DNA of 13,565 nucleotides from an uncultured Clostridia bacterium (lineage in GTDB: Bacteria > Bacillota > Clostridia > TANB77 > CAG-508): positions 1 through 13,565 of the forward strand of contig CANRBU010000016.1 of the NCBI GenBank assembly GCA_947628925.1, given 5' to 3'. The notes under the pieces are model-generated. The model saw nothing but the letters and a program-made list of their open reading frames with translations, was not told the DNA's origin and did no database searches. The number at the start of each line of letters is the position of its first letter. Position 1 is the first letter of the stretch. The position numbers were made by a program, and so were the translations under genes. Below are positions 1 to 9,900 of the stretch, in pieces.

Positions 1-993
1 ATTATTGGTGTTTGCCATAAGAAATATCTTTTTATTGTTTCAAAAAAACCTGCATTTAAAGATTCTGAATAATTTTTGAGTGATTCAGACATTCCTGCTG
101 GAAATATTGTTCTTCTTAAAATATCTTTTTTATAAATCTCTTGTACCCCTACAAAAATATTTCCGATTTCCTTTTAAAACTGCATGTGTTATAATTGCAG
201 TAATTACAGCTAATATGCATAATGTCGCTGCTTTTATTGTTGTTTTTAATAATTGTTTCTTTTTTTGTGAATCTTTTTCTAAAATAAAATCTATAAAAAT
301 AAAAGATATTGCAGCTATAATAATTGTTGTTACATATTCATACCCACATAGGCATTTTATATAAACAGCAGCAAACATGCTTGGGAATAAAATATCTTTT
401 TTGTCTTGCTTGATAGATAAAATCAGCCCTAGCAATATTGGTAAAAACCACAAAAATTCTAGCCAGTATAAATTTCTAGCAAAAGCTACCACCCAAGGTG
501 ATAGCAAAAATGTAAAATAAAATACTGCCCCTAATGTTTTATTATATTTTTTAGCTAATAAGCAACATATTATTACAAGAATAATAGCAAGTATTGTAGT
601 ACACAAAATTCGTAAAGCCCAAAGTGGTATATGTATTATATTAAACAAAATAGAAAATATATGACCTTGCAATCCAACTTGAGAAGTGTATTCTATTATC
701 CCTAATTCTTTATTAGATTTTTCACTTTTTAGTTGTTCTTCTAAATTATCTATTCTTTTTATAATTGACATCAAACCATATTTGGTTTTCTTTATTTGAT
801 TTTTATCATTATATATTTTTGATAATACTAAATATTCGGAGTCTAGTTGGAAATTTTCAAAAGTCTTATCCCCTATTCCCACTACATCTTTAAATACTGT
901 ATTCTTGTTTCCTAATATATTTGTATTAAAATTTATAATTAATAATATTACTAGTGTTAACATGAAAATGTATTTTAATATTTTATTTTTCAT
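1..993 (-). CDS. Multi-pass membrane protein, paralogue of the 1526-2863 gene; partial, with one +1 frameshift
   Basis: The gene begins at ATG 993 behind an AAAGGA ribosome binding site 7 nt upstream and runs off the left edge. It has an N-terminal hydrophobic anchor, a soluble stretch of roughly 100 residues, then several membrane segments. It closely matches the 447-residue paralogue upstream, for example in the shared LLSPWVVAFA and CLCGYEY motifs. In frame 0 it ends at TAA 130-132 with an unrelated tail after codon CGG (163-165). If C165 is skipped, reading continues GNIFVG, IYKKDILRRT and ETIKRYF to the edge without a stop. That matches GNIIEG, IYESDVLRRT and ETLSRYF in the paralogue, so homology supports the join. 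Function is unknown. A GT-C-type glycosyltransferase fold is a weak possibility from the topology alone. It is either a decayed copy or recoded in the same way as rnj and holA. Confidence 0.75.
162..168 (-). other. +1 frameshift site 1 (AAT CGG A)
   Basis: On the minus strand the frame-0 codons are AAT (166-168) then CGG (163-165). Skipping the C (position 165) gives GGA (162-164), and the frame then matches the paralogue. The paralogue has Gly-Gly-Gly-Asn where this gene would read Gly-Asn-Gly-Asn, so the residue inserted at the shift is best explained as Gly. If no shift occurs, a frame-0 stop follows 10 codons later. Confidence 0.8.
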
Positions 994-1013
994 GCTTGTA
1001 TCCTTTCAATTTT

Positions 1014-1505
1014 CTATACTTTTTGCTTTTGTTTTTCTTTTATTGCTTTAAATGCTACTATTAAGAGGATTATCATTAATATTCCTAGCAAAACTCCTGA
1101 TGTATCTATCATTACATCTCTTATTTCTGCACTTCTTCCTGGTATAAAACTTTGATGAAATTCGTCTGATATAGCATATGTGAGTCCCACTCCTATGCTG
1201 ATTAAGAATTTCTTCCATAGCAATATATTGTATGTACTTGTAAATGACATTATTAATATACCTACAAGTGTGTATATAGAAAAATGTGCTAGCTTTCGTA
1301 CAATTGGTTGAGCTCTTTCAACCAATTTTTGTTTTGTTTCTTCACTTAGATTTTTTGTATAAGGTGCTATGTCTATAATGTACCTTATGATAGCTCCGCT
1401 TCTTCTACCTGATGTATCAGCATTTTCACTTGAAAATTGAAAAATTGTGTTAAATGTCATTCCCAATAAAACTATTAGTACAAATCTTAAAATATTTATC
1501 TTCAT
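1014..1505 (-). CDS. VanZ-family membrane protein
   Basis: This 163-residue protein carries the VanZ-like signature: RKLAHF at about 70-75, SDEFHQSFIPGR at about 113-124, and DVMIDTSG at about 130-137. Four hydrophobic segments surround these motifs. The family is named for VanZ of enterococcal teicoplanin resistance, but most members in Firmicutes are chromosomal proteins of unknown function and no resistance should be inferred. The start ATG at 1505 has a GAGG ribosome binding site 8 nt upstream. The gene lies 20 nt downstream of one membrane protein gene and 20 nt upstream of its paralogue, so the three probably form one translational block in the cell envelope. Confidence 0.88.
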   Translation of the reverse strand: MKINILRFVLIVLLGMTFNTIFQFSSENADTSGRRSGAIIRYIIDIAPYTKNLSEETKQKLVERAQPIVRKLAHFSIYTLVGILIMSFTSTYNILLWKKFLISIGVGLTYAISDEFHQSFIPGRSAEIRDVMIDTSGVLLGILMIILLIVAFKAIKEKQKQKV

Positions 1506-1525
1506 CTTGTTTTCCTCTTCCTGTT

Positions 1526-2863
1526 TTATTTTTCCGTATAATTCCTATTTTTATATATTTGTGGTTTTACATATTTATTAAATATTTTTATAATAAAGCT
1601 TATATCTACATATAATGCCATTTGCACAAATCCGAAATACCATAATACATAATTTATGTGTGTATGTATATATGAGTGTGCTTTTGCAAGAACAATCCAT
1701 GAAAATGTTGTTAGCAAGTACACAACAAGCATTGTAAGGTTTCTTGGGCCTTCTTTATCTTTTCGTATTAACTCATATATTAATATAAGAACTGGCATTA
1801 TCATTATAATTATATTAAAACATCCACCAGGTATTCCTGTTACTACTGGAGTTTTCCATGCAAAATATCTAGAAAGTGTTTCTAGTGGGCTTGATTCTAA
1901 TGATAATTTATATACACCTTCAAAATCATGTGCATTTCCAGTAATGCCTGTTCTGCGCAACACATCTGATTCATATATTATTTTCATGCCTTCAATGATA
2001 TTGCCTCCGCCTCTTATGCTAGCATGTATACACATTGCACAAGCAAATGCCACTAAGCACACAATTCCTACTATAAATATAGTTTTTAAAATTTCAATTT
2101 TTTCACTTTTACCTTTTGTTGTAATGAAATCAACAATAAAAAATGAAATTGTCATTAGCATAATTGCTGAAATATATTCATAACCACATAAGCACTTTAA
2201 AAATATGGCTAAACCTATACAAGGTATCCAAATTTTCTTTTTCTTGTAGTTTGTTGATAATATTAGTCCAAACAATACTGGTAAAAACCATGTGAATTCA
2301 ACCCAATATAGATTTTTAGCAAATGCTACTACCCATGGTGATAATAAAAATGTCAAATAAAATACTGCTCCTAGTATTTTATTATATTTTTTGGCTAAGA
2401 AATAGCACATTGCTGTTAATATAATTCCTAAAAATATGCAACAAAGTAATCTTAGCCCAAAAAATGGTATATGTAACTTATTATACAAAAATGTAAAGAT
2501 GTGACCTTGCAAACCAAATGAAGATGCGTAATTTACAACTTCAACATTTTTGTTTGCTTCATCATATTGTTTTATTTTTTCAGCCACACCTTCAATTCTT
2601 ACTAAATTTCCTTCACTATCTTTTGTGGTTATACTCACAAGTCCATATGGACTTTTCCCTATTTCGTAGCGATTTTCATATATCTTTGATAATACTAAAA
2701 ATTCTGAATCATATTGAAAGTTATTAAACTTGATTTCTGGCAAGTTCCCAAAAAAATCTGTATATGATAGATTGTTATCACCGAAAAAATTAAAATTAAA
2801 ATTTAATGCTAAAATGATAGTTAATATTGTTAATATAATTGTTTTCTTTTTATTTTTTGGCAT
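1526..2863 (-). CDS. Multi-pass membrane protein of unknown function
   Basis: This is a protein of about 445 residues. It has an N-terminal membrane anchor, an external-looking segment with YDSEFLVLSKIY, then a series of hydrophobic helices carrying LLSPWVVAFA, LYWVEFTWFLP and CLCGYEY. The C-terminal part contains ETLSRYFAWKTP and further helices. Two start codons are possible; ATG 2863 is preferred because the AGGA site lies 8 nt away, whereas it is only about 3 nt from ATG 2869. The start overlaps the end of the DUF951 gene, which suggests translational coupling. I do not recognise the family. A polytopic architecture with an acidic first loop recalls GT-C glycosyltransferases, but I see no decisive motif. 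It serves as the intact reference for the frameshifted paralogue at 1-993. Confidence 0.8.
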   Translation of the reverse strand: MPKNKKKTIILTILTIILALNFNFNFFGDNNLSYTDFFGNLPEIKFNNFQYDSEFLVLSKIYENRYEIGKSPYGLVSITTKDSEGNLVRIEGVAEKIKQYDEANKNVEVVNYASSFGLQGHIFTFLYNKLHIPFFGLRLLCCIFLGIILTAMCYFLAKKYNKILGAVFYLTFLLSPWVVAFAKNLYWVEFTWFLPVLFGLILSTNYKKKKIWIPCIGLAIFLKCLCGYEYISAIMLMTISFFIVDFITTKGKSEKIEILKTIFIVGIVCLVAFACAMCIHASIRGGGNIIEGMKIIYESDVLRRTGITGNAHDFEGVYKLSLESSPLETLSRYFAWKTPVVTGIPGGCFNIIIMIMPVLILIYELIRKDKEGPRNLTMLVVYLLTTFSWIVLAKAHSYIHTHINYVLWYFGFVQMALYVDISFIIKIFNKYVKPQIYKNRNYTEK

Positions 2864-3053
2864 CTTCATTTTCCTTTCGCTCTATCTTTTTAGTAATTAT
2901 TTTCAAAGCTTTTGGTCTTTCTAACATAATTACATGACCACATCCTTGACATTTTAGTTTGAAATCTACTCCTGTTTGCACAATCTCCCACTCTTTGCTT
3001 CCACAAGGATGTTGCTTTTTTGTTCTTACAATATCTCCTGTTTGATATTCCAT
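2850..3053 (-). CDS. DUF951 family small protein
   Basis: This 67-residue protein has the DUF951 pattern: an N-terminal GDIVR, then HPCGSKEWE, and a KCQGCGHVIML segment whose cysteines could bind a metal. The family is common and short in Firmicutes and has no established function. Three in-frame ATGs lie close together (3071, 3062, 3053). ATG 3053 is chosen because the AAGGA site is then about 10 nt upstream and the protein begins MEYQTGDIV, the usual family start. The gene begins 33 nt after gltX, and its last codons overlap the start of the next membrane protein gene, which fits one operon. Confidence 0.85.
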   Translation of the reverse strand: MEYQTGDIVRTKKQHPCGSKEWEIVQTGVDFKLKCQGCGHVIMLERPKALKIITKKIERKENEDAKK

Positions 3054-3086
3054 AATATTCATTTCCTTCATCTTAGTATTACTATT

Positions 3087-4745
3087 TTATAGATTTTCTA
3101 CTGCTTTTTGAAAACGCTTTTCAATTACATCTTTTCCCAATACTTTCATAATTTCATACATATCTGGTGTGTTTGTTCTTTTAGTAAGTGCAACTCTTAA
3201 AACTGTACTAACATCTCCAACATGTGCTGAATATTTACCCGGATTTTCTTTATATTCTTTTACTTCTTTTGCATAGCCCATTTCTCCGGCTAATTCTTTT
3301 ATTTTGTCAAACCATGTTTGTTTATCATCTTCTTCATTATAATATTTTGCAATATATGTATTCAAAATTTTAGATATGTTATCTTTGTTAGTTATCACTT
3401 GATATGGATATTCATTTTTATCTTTTTCAAAAAGTTCTTCATACATATAAGAAACATTTTCCTTGACATCTGACCATTTTGCAATATCTTTTCTTGGTTT
3501 TTTATTACCTCTTTCAATACCAAAAACTTTTAAACAATATTCTTTTTTAGTTTTCAACAAGCAAGCTAATTCTTCATCATATTTTTCTGCCCATTCAAGA
3601 GTATTTTCATAAACTTCTTCTGCTGTCATTTTAGATATTACAATTTTAGATACATCTAATAATTTTACCATATCAAATAAAGCACCACTAACACTCATTT
3701 TGTTAAGTTGCAAGTCAAATTCTTTAATTGATTTATCTGGATTTGCTCTTCTCCAGTTTTCAAATGTAGAGTTTGCAATATTTAATAAATATTCTGTTAC
3801 TGCTTGTTTTGGTATTCCTTCTTCTGCATAATAACTAACTGCAGCTTCTGGGTCTTTTCTTTTACTTAGTTTACGTTTATTTCCGTCTTCATTTTTCATG
3901 ATTGGTGCTATATGTGCATATCTAGGTGTTTTAAAGCCTAGGCCTTGGAATAATTGCAAATGCAAAGGTACAGAAGATAGCCACTCATCACCTCTAATTA
4001 CATGTGTTGTTCTCATCAAGTGATCATCAACTGCATGTGCAAAATGGTATGTTGGCAATCCGTCTGCTTTAATAATTACTATGTCTTGGTCATTTTCTGG
4101 GAATTCTACATTTCCTTTTATAATATCTTTATGTTTTATTTTTCTATCTTCTCTTCCCATTGATTTAAATCTAACAATCCATTTTTCGCCTGCTTTGATT
4201 TTTTCTATCATTTCTTCTACTGTTAAATTTCTGCATTTTGCCCATACTCCATAGTACCCTGGTCTTATTTTTGCAGCTTCTTGTTTTGCTCTGATTTCTT
4301 CTATTTCTTCTGATGAGCAAAAACAAGGATATGCTTTTCCCTGTTCAATTAAGTATTTGGCATAACTTTGGTAAATATCTTTTCTAACTGATTGTTTATA
4401 TGGTCCATATTTTCCCTTTTCATCAGTTTCTGAAATCATACCTTCATCTGGTTCAAATCCAAAATCTATTAGTGAATTTACAATTTCACTTATTGCATTT
4501 TTTACTTCTCTTTTTTGGTCAGTGTCTTCTATTCTAACAAAAAACACACCTTCTGTTTGTTCAGCTAATTTTTTTGCAATTAGACCTTGGTATAACCCAC
4601 CTATATGTGTAAAACCTGTTGGGCTAGGAGCAATTCTTGTAACAATCGCTCCTTCTTTTAAATTTCTTTCAGGATATTTTTCTTCATAATAACTAATTTC
4701 TTTTGCATCTGGAAACATTAAATCTGCCAAGTCTTTGTAATTCAT
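3087..4745 (-). CDS. gltX: Glutamate--tRNA ligase
   Basis: This class I aminoacyl-tRNA synthetase charges tRNA with glutamate and, in bacteria lacking GlnRS, often tRNA-Gln as well. The HIGH signature is seen as APSPTGFTHIGG near residue 50, followed by VRIEDTDQKRE. The KMSKS loop is KRKLSKRKDPE at about 293-303. A CFC pair near 144-146 and AKCRNL near 172 resemble the GluRS zinc-binding region. At about 552 residues it is longer than E. coli GluRS (471), as in the long clostridial form. A GTG at 4754 is in frame, but it is only 2 nt from AAGGA; ATG 4745, about 11 nt from that site, is more likely. It lies 58 nt downstream of the recoded rnj stop, behind the 35-nt element at 4769-4803. It contains CGGAAAT out of frame (about 3879-3885) with no frameshift. 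Confidence 0.95.
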   Translation of the reverse strand: MNYKDLADLMFPDAKEISYYEEKYPERNLKEGAIVTRIAPSPTGFTHIGGLYQGLIAKKLAEQTEGVFFVRIEDTDQKREVKNAISEIVNSLIDFGFEPDEGMISETDEKGKYGPYKQSVRKDIYQSYAKYLIEQGKAYPCFCSSEEIEEIRAKQEAAKIRPGYYGVWAKCRNLTVEEMIEKIKAGEKWIVRFKSMGREDRKIKHKDIIKGNVEFPENDQDIVIIKADGLPTYHFAHAVDDHLMRTTHVIRGDEWLSSVPLHLQLFQGLGFKTPRYAHIAPIMKNEDGNKRKLSKRKDPEAAVSYYAEEGIPKQAVTEYLLNIANSTFENWRRANPDKSIKEFDLQLNKMSVSGALFDMVKLLDVSKIVISKMTAEEVYENTLEWAEKYDEELACLLKTKKEYCLKVFGIERGNKKPRKDIAKWSDVKENVSYMYEELFEKDKNEYPYQVITNKDNISKILNTYIAKYYNEEDDKQTWFDKIKELAGEMGYAKEVKEYKENPGKYSAHVGDVSTVLRVALTKRTNTPDMYEIMKVLGKDVIEKRFQKAVENL

Positions 4746-4768
4746 ATTTTTCACATTCCTTGCATAAT

Positions 4769-4803
4769 ATATTTAGGTTTTTAAAAGGTTACCCATAAAC
4801 CTT
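4769..4803 (-). repeat. 35-nt conserved leader element, copy upstream of gltX
   Basis: This stretch is 32 of 35 bases identical to 10502-10536 upstream of dnaE. On the minus strand it folds as AAAGGTT, a 7-nt loop and AACCTTT, followed by TTAAAAACCTAAATAT. It starts directly after the recoded rnj stop codon (4804-4806) and ends 24 nt before the gltX ATG. A second pairing, AGGTTT with AAACCT, is mutually exclusive with the first hairpin. It may be a processing or stability element, or a weak terminator or attenuator. No T-box consensus is visible. Confidence 0.65.
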
Positions 4804-6748
4804 TTACACTTCCATTATAATTGGTATAATCATTGGGTTTCTCTTTGTTTTCATGAAAATATAATCTCTTAAATTTTCTCTTACAGTTGATTTTATTGTT
4901 GCCCAGTCACGAATTCCTCGTTGCTCACATTTGCTAATTTCATGCCTTACAACAGATTTCACATCATCCATCAAGTTTTCTGATTCTCTTACATATACAA
5001 AACCTCTAGAAATTACATCTGGTCCTGCTATAACTTCTCCTGTTCCGAGAATTCATTGTTAAAACAATAACAATTAATCCATCTTGTGATAGGTGTTGTC
5101 TATCACGTAGGACTATGTTTCCTACATCACCTACGCCTAGACCATCAACTAGTACTCTACCACTTGGAACTGTTCCATTGAATTTGGCTTCTTCTTCATC
5201 AATTTCTAATACTCTACCATTTGACATATATATAATATTTTTTGGTTCAATTCCCATACTTTCTGCAGTTTCACCATGTGAAATTAATTGTCTATATTCA
5301 CCATGTACAGGAATAAAGTATTTTGGTTTTGCTAAAGCAATAATTAGTTTTTGCTCTTCTTGGCAAGCATGTCCTGATACATGCACATCTGCTAATGCAC
5401 TATAAACTACTTCTGCACCTATTTGCATCAAGTCATCTATAACTTTTGATACAAATTTTTCATTTCCTGGAATTGGGTTTGCAGATATTATAACTAAATC
5501 ATTTTGTGTTATTTTAACTTTTCGATGATCACCTGCTGCCATTCTTGTTAATGCTGACATTGGTTCACCTTGACTTCCTGTTGTAATAATAACTAATTGT
5601 TCATCATTATATACATCAATTTGATCAATATCAATAAAAGCATCTTCTGGGCAAGCAATATATCCTAGTTGTCTTGCTGTTTCTATCATATTTATCATAC
5701 TTCTACCACAAACAGCAATTTTTCTTCCATATTTTACTGCTGCATTTACAATTTGTTGTACACGGTGTACATTTGATGCAAATGTTGCAACTACTATTCT
5801 TTTTTCACAGTGTATAAATAGTTTGTCAAGTACCTCTCCTACTGAGCTTTCAGACATTGTAAATCCTTTTCTTTCAGCATTTGTACTATCTGACATTAAT
5901 GCGATAATCCCTTTGTTACCTAGTTCTGCAATCCTTCCAAAGTCCATAATTTTACCATCAATTGGTGTATAGTCAACTTTAAAGTCTCCTGTGTGTAGCA
6001 CTGTTCCGATTGGTGTTGTAATTGCAAGCATTACAGAATCTGGAATACTGTGTGTGCTTCTTATAAATTCTACTTTAAAATTGTTACCTAAAATGATAGT
6101 TTGTCCTGCTGAAACTTCTACCATTTTTGTACTACGCAATAATTTATGTTCTTCTAGTTTGTTTTGAATCAAGCCTACTGCTAGTTTTGGTGCATATATT
6201 GGTACATTAATTTGTTTTAACAAATATGGTATGCCACCAATGTGGTCTTCATGGCCGTGTGTTACTACAAGCCCTTTAATTTTTTCTTTATTCTTCTCTA
6301 AATATGTGATATCAGGGATAACTAGGTCAACGCCTAACATGTCATCTTCTGGAAAAGATAAACCGCAATCAACTATAATAATTTCATCTTCATATTCGAA
6401 TACGGTTATATTTTTACCAATTTCATGTAAACCTCCTAGTGGTATTATTTTTAGTTTTGATTTTTTGAAAATGTCTTGTTTTGGTTTTATAACTTCTGTC
6501 ATCCTTTGTTCTTCTTTTTTAGTTGGTATTTCTAATATTGCTGTATTGAAGTTTGCTTTTTGCAAGCTGTTTGTTTGTTGTGGTTTTTTGTGTCTAGCTC
6601 TTGTTGGTTTTTCTGCTATTACTTTATTTTCGTTTTTTGGCTTAGCCGTATTTTTTGCTTGGGTTTTTCTACCTTCTCTTTTTACTCCTCTCTTTTCTTG
6701 AAAATTCTCTTGTTTGTTTAAGTTTTCTCTTGTCATTTTTTCTCTCAT
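4804..6748 (-). CDS. rnj: Ribonuclease J, coding sequence split by a +1 frameshift
   Basis: RNase J is a metallo-beta-lactamase/beta-CASP enzyme with endonuclease and 5'-3' exonuclease activity in RNA decay and maturation. Residues 1 to about 98 form a Lys/Arg/Asn/Gln-rich extension. The core follows, with LGGLHEIGKN, the metal motif HGHEDH at 164-169, HTGDFK and HVSGHA. Frame 0 reaches CGG (5045-5047) after SQDGLIVIVLTMNS and then ends in an unrelated 13-residue tail at TAG 5006. Skipping C5047 restores GTGEVIAGPDVISRGFVYV and the normal C-terminal domain, ending KRNPMIIPIIMEV at TAA 4804-4806. The total is 647 residues, about 550 without the extension, as expected for the family. Start ATG 6748 lies very close to AAGGA; ATG 6736 is an alternative. 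The product is presumably needed, so a real truncation would be surprising. Confidence 0.92.
5044..5050 (-). other. +1 frameshift site 2 (TCT CGG A) in rnj
   Basis: Frame-0 codons TCT (5048-5050) and CGG (5045-5047) are followed by AAC. Dropping the C at 5047 yields TCT GGA ACA GGA GAA, reading Ser-Gly-Thr-Gly-Glu, and the next 80 residues are typical RNase J C-terminal sequence. The frame-0 stop is 13 codons beyond the CGG. The identical heptamer CGGAACA near 6002-6008 in the same gene is out of frame (ATC GGA ACA) and causes no shift. Confidence 0.88.
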
Positions 6749-6968
6749 TCCTTTCTAAAGTACCTTTTTCTCTCTTAAAATTTACTTCCTTTTTTATTTG
6801 ATTCTTGTTAAAAGAATACAACAAAAAATTGATATGTATGGTTTTCCTACATATTTTGTTTATAATATTTTTTATTATCTCTCTTTATTTTTCCCTTTTT
6901 TAGGAAGTTATAAACCTTTGATTACCGCACTTTTACTTTTGCCATCAATATTGGCAGACATTGGTAAT

Positions 6969-6997
6969 ATTATACACTAATTTTATCAGTTTGTCAA
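6969..6997 (-). promoter_or_regulatory. Perfect-consensus sigma-A promoter for rnj
   Basis: On the minus strand the -35 box TTGACA (6992-6997) and the -10 box TATAAT (6969-6974) are separated by exactly 17 nt. The dnaE stop codon TGA (6994-6996) lies inside the -35 box. Transcription would start near 6962, leaving an untranslated leader of about 215 nt before rnj. The leader contains a small TGCCA/TGGCA hairpin and is otherwise AT-rich; I recognise no riboswitch in it. Confidence 0.85.
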
Positions 6998-9900
6998 ACT
7001 GAAAATTCCGCTACTTTTACTCTTTCCTCTCCTACAATACTCCTAAACAAATCCATTATTTCATCATTTACATATATTGCCCCACATGGCTTTTGCTCAT
7101 CATTTACTTTTACAAAAACAGGCATGTTATTTTTATCACCTGCAAAATATTTTATTCCTCCCCTTAGTTTTACTTTTGTTTCTTCATCTAAATCAGTAAT
7201 ATCAAAAATTAAAGCTTTTTGCTTTTTTTCGCCAAATTGTTGAATAGTAGATGCTATAATTGTTGTATCATCTTCCCTTATGCTTAACCTGCCTTCTACT
7301 AGAACTATATTTTCTTCGATTAATGCTTCTTTTGAATTAAAATATGTGTTTTCAAAAACTAATATTTCGGCACTTCCATATAAATCTTCTATTGTAACAA
7401 ATGCCATTATTTTATTATTTTTTGTGTATTTTCTTTTAATTGAAGTGATAATTCCTGCATAGTAGATTTTTTGTCCATCAATAAATTTAGGTTTTTCTAC
7501 TGAATTGTTTTCTAACTGTGAATTCATTTCAGTTATTTCTCTTAAATCTATTGTATTTATTGTTGTTTGTTTTTGAATTTGCTCTCTATATTTTTCTAAA
7601 GGATGTCCTGATATATATATTCCTAGCATTTCTTTTTCCATTGATAAAAGTTCTTTGTCTGATACTTCTTCATGGTATTCAAATTCATATTTTTTTACTT
7701 GTTCTTGCAAATCTGGTGTTCCAATATCAAACATAGAAACTTGTCCATCCAAGCCTTTCTTTTTGCTGTTTTGTATATTTTCTGTAATTTGCTCAAAAGA
7801 AGCAAGTAATGTTGCTCTTGTTTGTTCAAACTCCTGAAAAACTCCTGCTTTTATCAAGCTTTCAATACATTTTTTATTAACACCTTTTTCAATTATTCTT
7901 TCACAAAAATCAATGAAGTCTTTAAAATTGCCATTTGTATTTCTTTCTTCTACAATAGCTTCTACTGGTGCTATTCCTACATTTTTTATACTTCCTAAGC
8001 CAAAACGAATTTTGTCATTTTCTACTGTAAATTTAGTATTACTTTTATTTATTTCAGGTTTTAAAATCTCTATGTTTAGTCTTTTACATTCATCTATATA
8101 TTCAGGAATTTTATCCAAATTTCCTAGAAAACTGTTTAATGTGGCTGCCATAAATTCAGCTGGATAATATGTTTTTAGATATGCAGTTCTATATGCCACT
8201 ACTGCATAACATGCTGCATGTGATTTATTAAAAGCATATTTTGCAAATTCTGCCATTTCGTCAAAAATTTTATTTGCAGATTGCTCATCAATTCCATTTC
8301 TTACACATCCTCGAACTGAAACTGTGCCATCTTCTTCCACTTGACCATGTATAAATACTTCTCTTTCTTTTGCCATTACATCTAGTTTTTTCTTTCCCAT
8401 TGCACGTCTAACTAAATCTGCTCTTCCTAAAGAATAGCCTGCTAAATCTCTAACAATTTGCATAACTTGCTCTTGATATACCATACAACCATAAGTGACA
8501 TTTAAAATTGGCTCTAAGCTTGGGTGAGTATATTCATTATGACCTGGATTTTGTTTTCCTTTAACATACCTTGGTATTTGGTCCATTGGACCTGGTCTAT
8601 ATAAAGACACTCCTGCTATTAAATCCTCTAAACAGTCAGGCTTTAATTCTTTCATAAAGTTTGTCATGCCTTGACTTTCAAATTGAAAGATTCCTGATAA
8701 ATTTCCTTCTTGCCATAATTTATATACTTTTGGATCTGACATTTCTTTGTCAAATTCAACATCAATTCCTTTTGTTTGTTTTACAAGATTGATTGTGTCT
8801 TGGATAACTGTAAGTGTTCTTAACCCTAAAAAGTCCATTTTTAACAGACCTAGTTCTTCTAGGGTTGTCATTATATATTGTGTTGAAATTTGGTTATCTC
8901 TTACATATAGTGGTACATATGTATCTACCGGCTCTTTTGTAATAACAATTCCACAGGCATGTGTAGAGGCTTGTCTTGGCATTCCTTCTAGTCCCATAGC
9001 TATATCTAAAAGATTTTTTATGTTTGGTTCATTTTCGTATTTTTCTTTTAGTTCACGATTTTGCTCCAATGCTTTTTTTATTGTAATATGTAATTCATTA
9101 GGTATCATCTTTGCCAAACTATCCGCTTCTGCATAAGGTACATCCAAAACTCTTGCTACATCTCGAATAACCATCCTTGCTGACATTGTTCCAAAAGTTA
9201 TTATCTGAGAAACATGGTCATATCCGTATTTTCTTGAAACATATTCAATGACTTCTTGTCTTCTTTCATAACAGAAATCAACATCAAAATCAGGCATACT
9301 AACTCTTTCTGGATTTAAAAATCTTTCAAAAATTAGTCCATATTTTATTGGATCTATATCGGTAATTCCAATACTATATGCCAAAATTGATCCTGCTCCT
9401 GAACCACGTCCAGGTCCAACTGGTATTCCTTGTGATTTTGCATAATGAATAAAATCCCATACTATCAAGTAATAGTCAACATACCCCATTTTTTCAATTA
9501 CTGATAATTCATAATCTGCTCTTTCTTGGATTTCTTTTGTAATTACACTATACCTTTCTTTTAGACCATTATCACATAATTTTTTTAAGTAATCATAATG
9601 TGTGTTAAACTCTGGTGGTACATCATAATTTGGCAATATTGTATGTCCAAATTCAAATTCCACATTGCATTTTTCAGCTATTTTTACTGTATTTTCAATG
9701 GCATCTGGAAAATTTGAAAAATATTCTGACATTTCTTCTGGTGATTTTACATATAGTTCATCTGTGTCAAACCTCATTCTGTCTGAATCGCTCATTCTTT
9801 TGCCTGTTTGGATGCATAACAATACTTCATGGTTATATGCATCTTCTTTTTTTAAGTAGTGTGCATCATTTGTTGCAACAAGTGGTATATCTAGTTTTCT

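Noticed and set aside
1656..2183. Plus-strand 175-codon frame opposite the membrane protein gene
   Set aside because: It is antisense to a gene with clear homology to its neighbour and has no initiation signal; likewise all other long plus-strand frames.
4755..4803. T-box riboswitch upstream of gltX
   Set aside because: The spacer is under 60 nt and lacks the T-box sequence and specifier stem; the same element also precedes dnaE, which is not amino-acid related.
6798..6980. Plus-strand 60-codon frame between rnj and dnaE
   Set aside because: It starts with TTG without a ribosome binding site and lies opposite the rnj promoter and leader; the hydrophobic look comes from T-rich codons.
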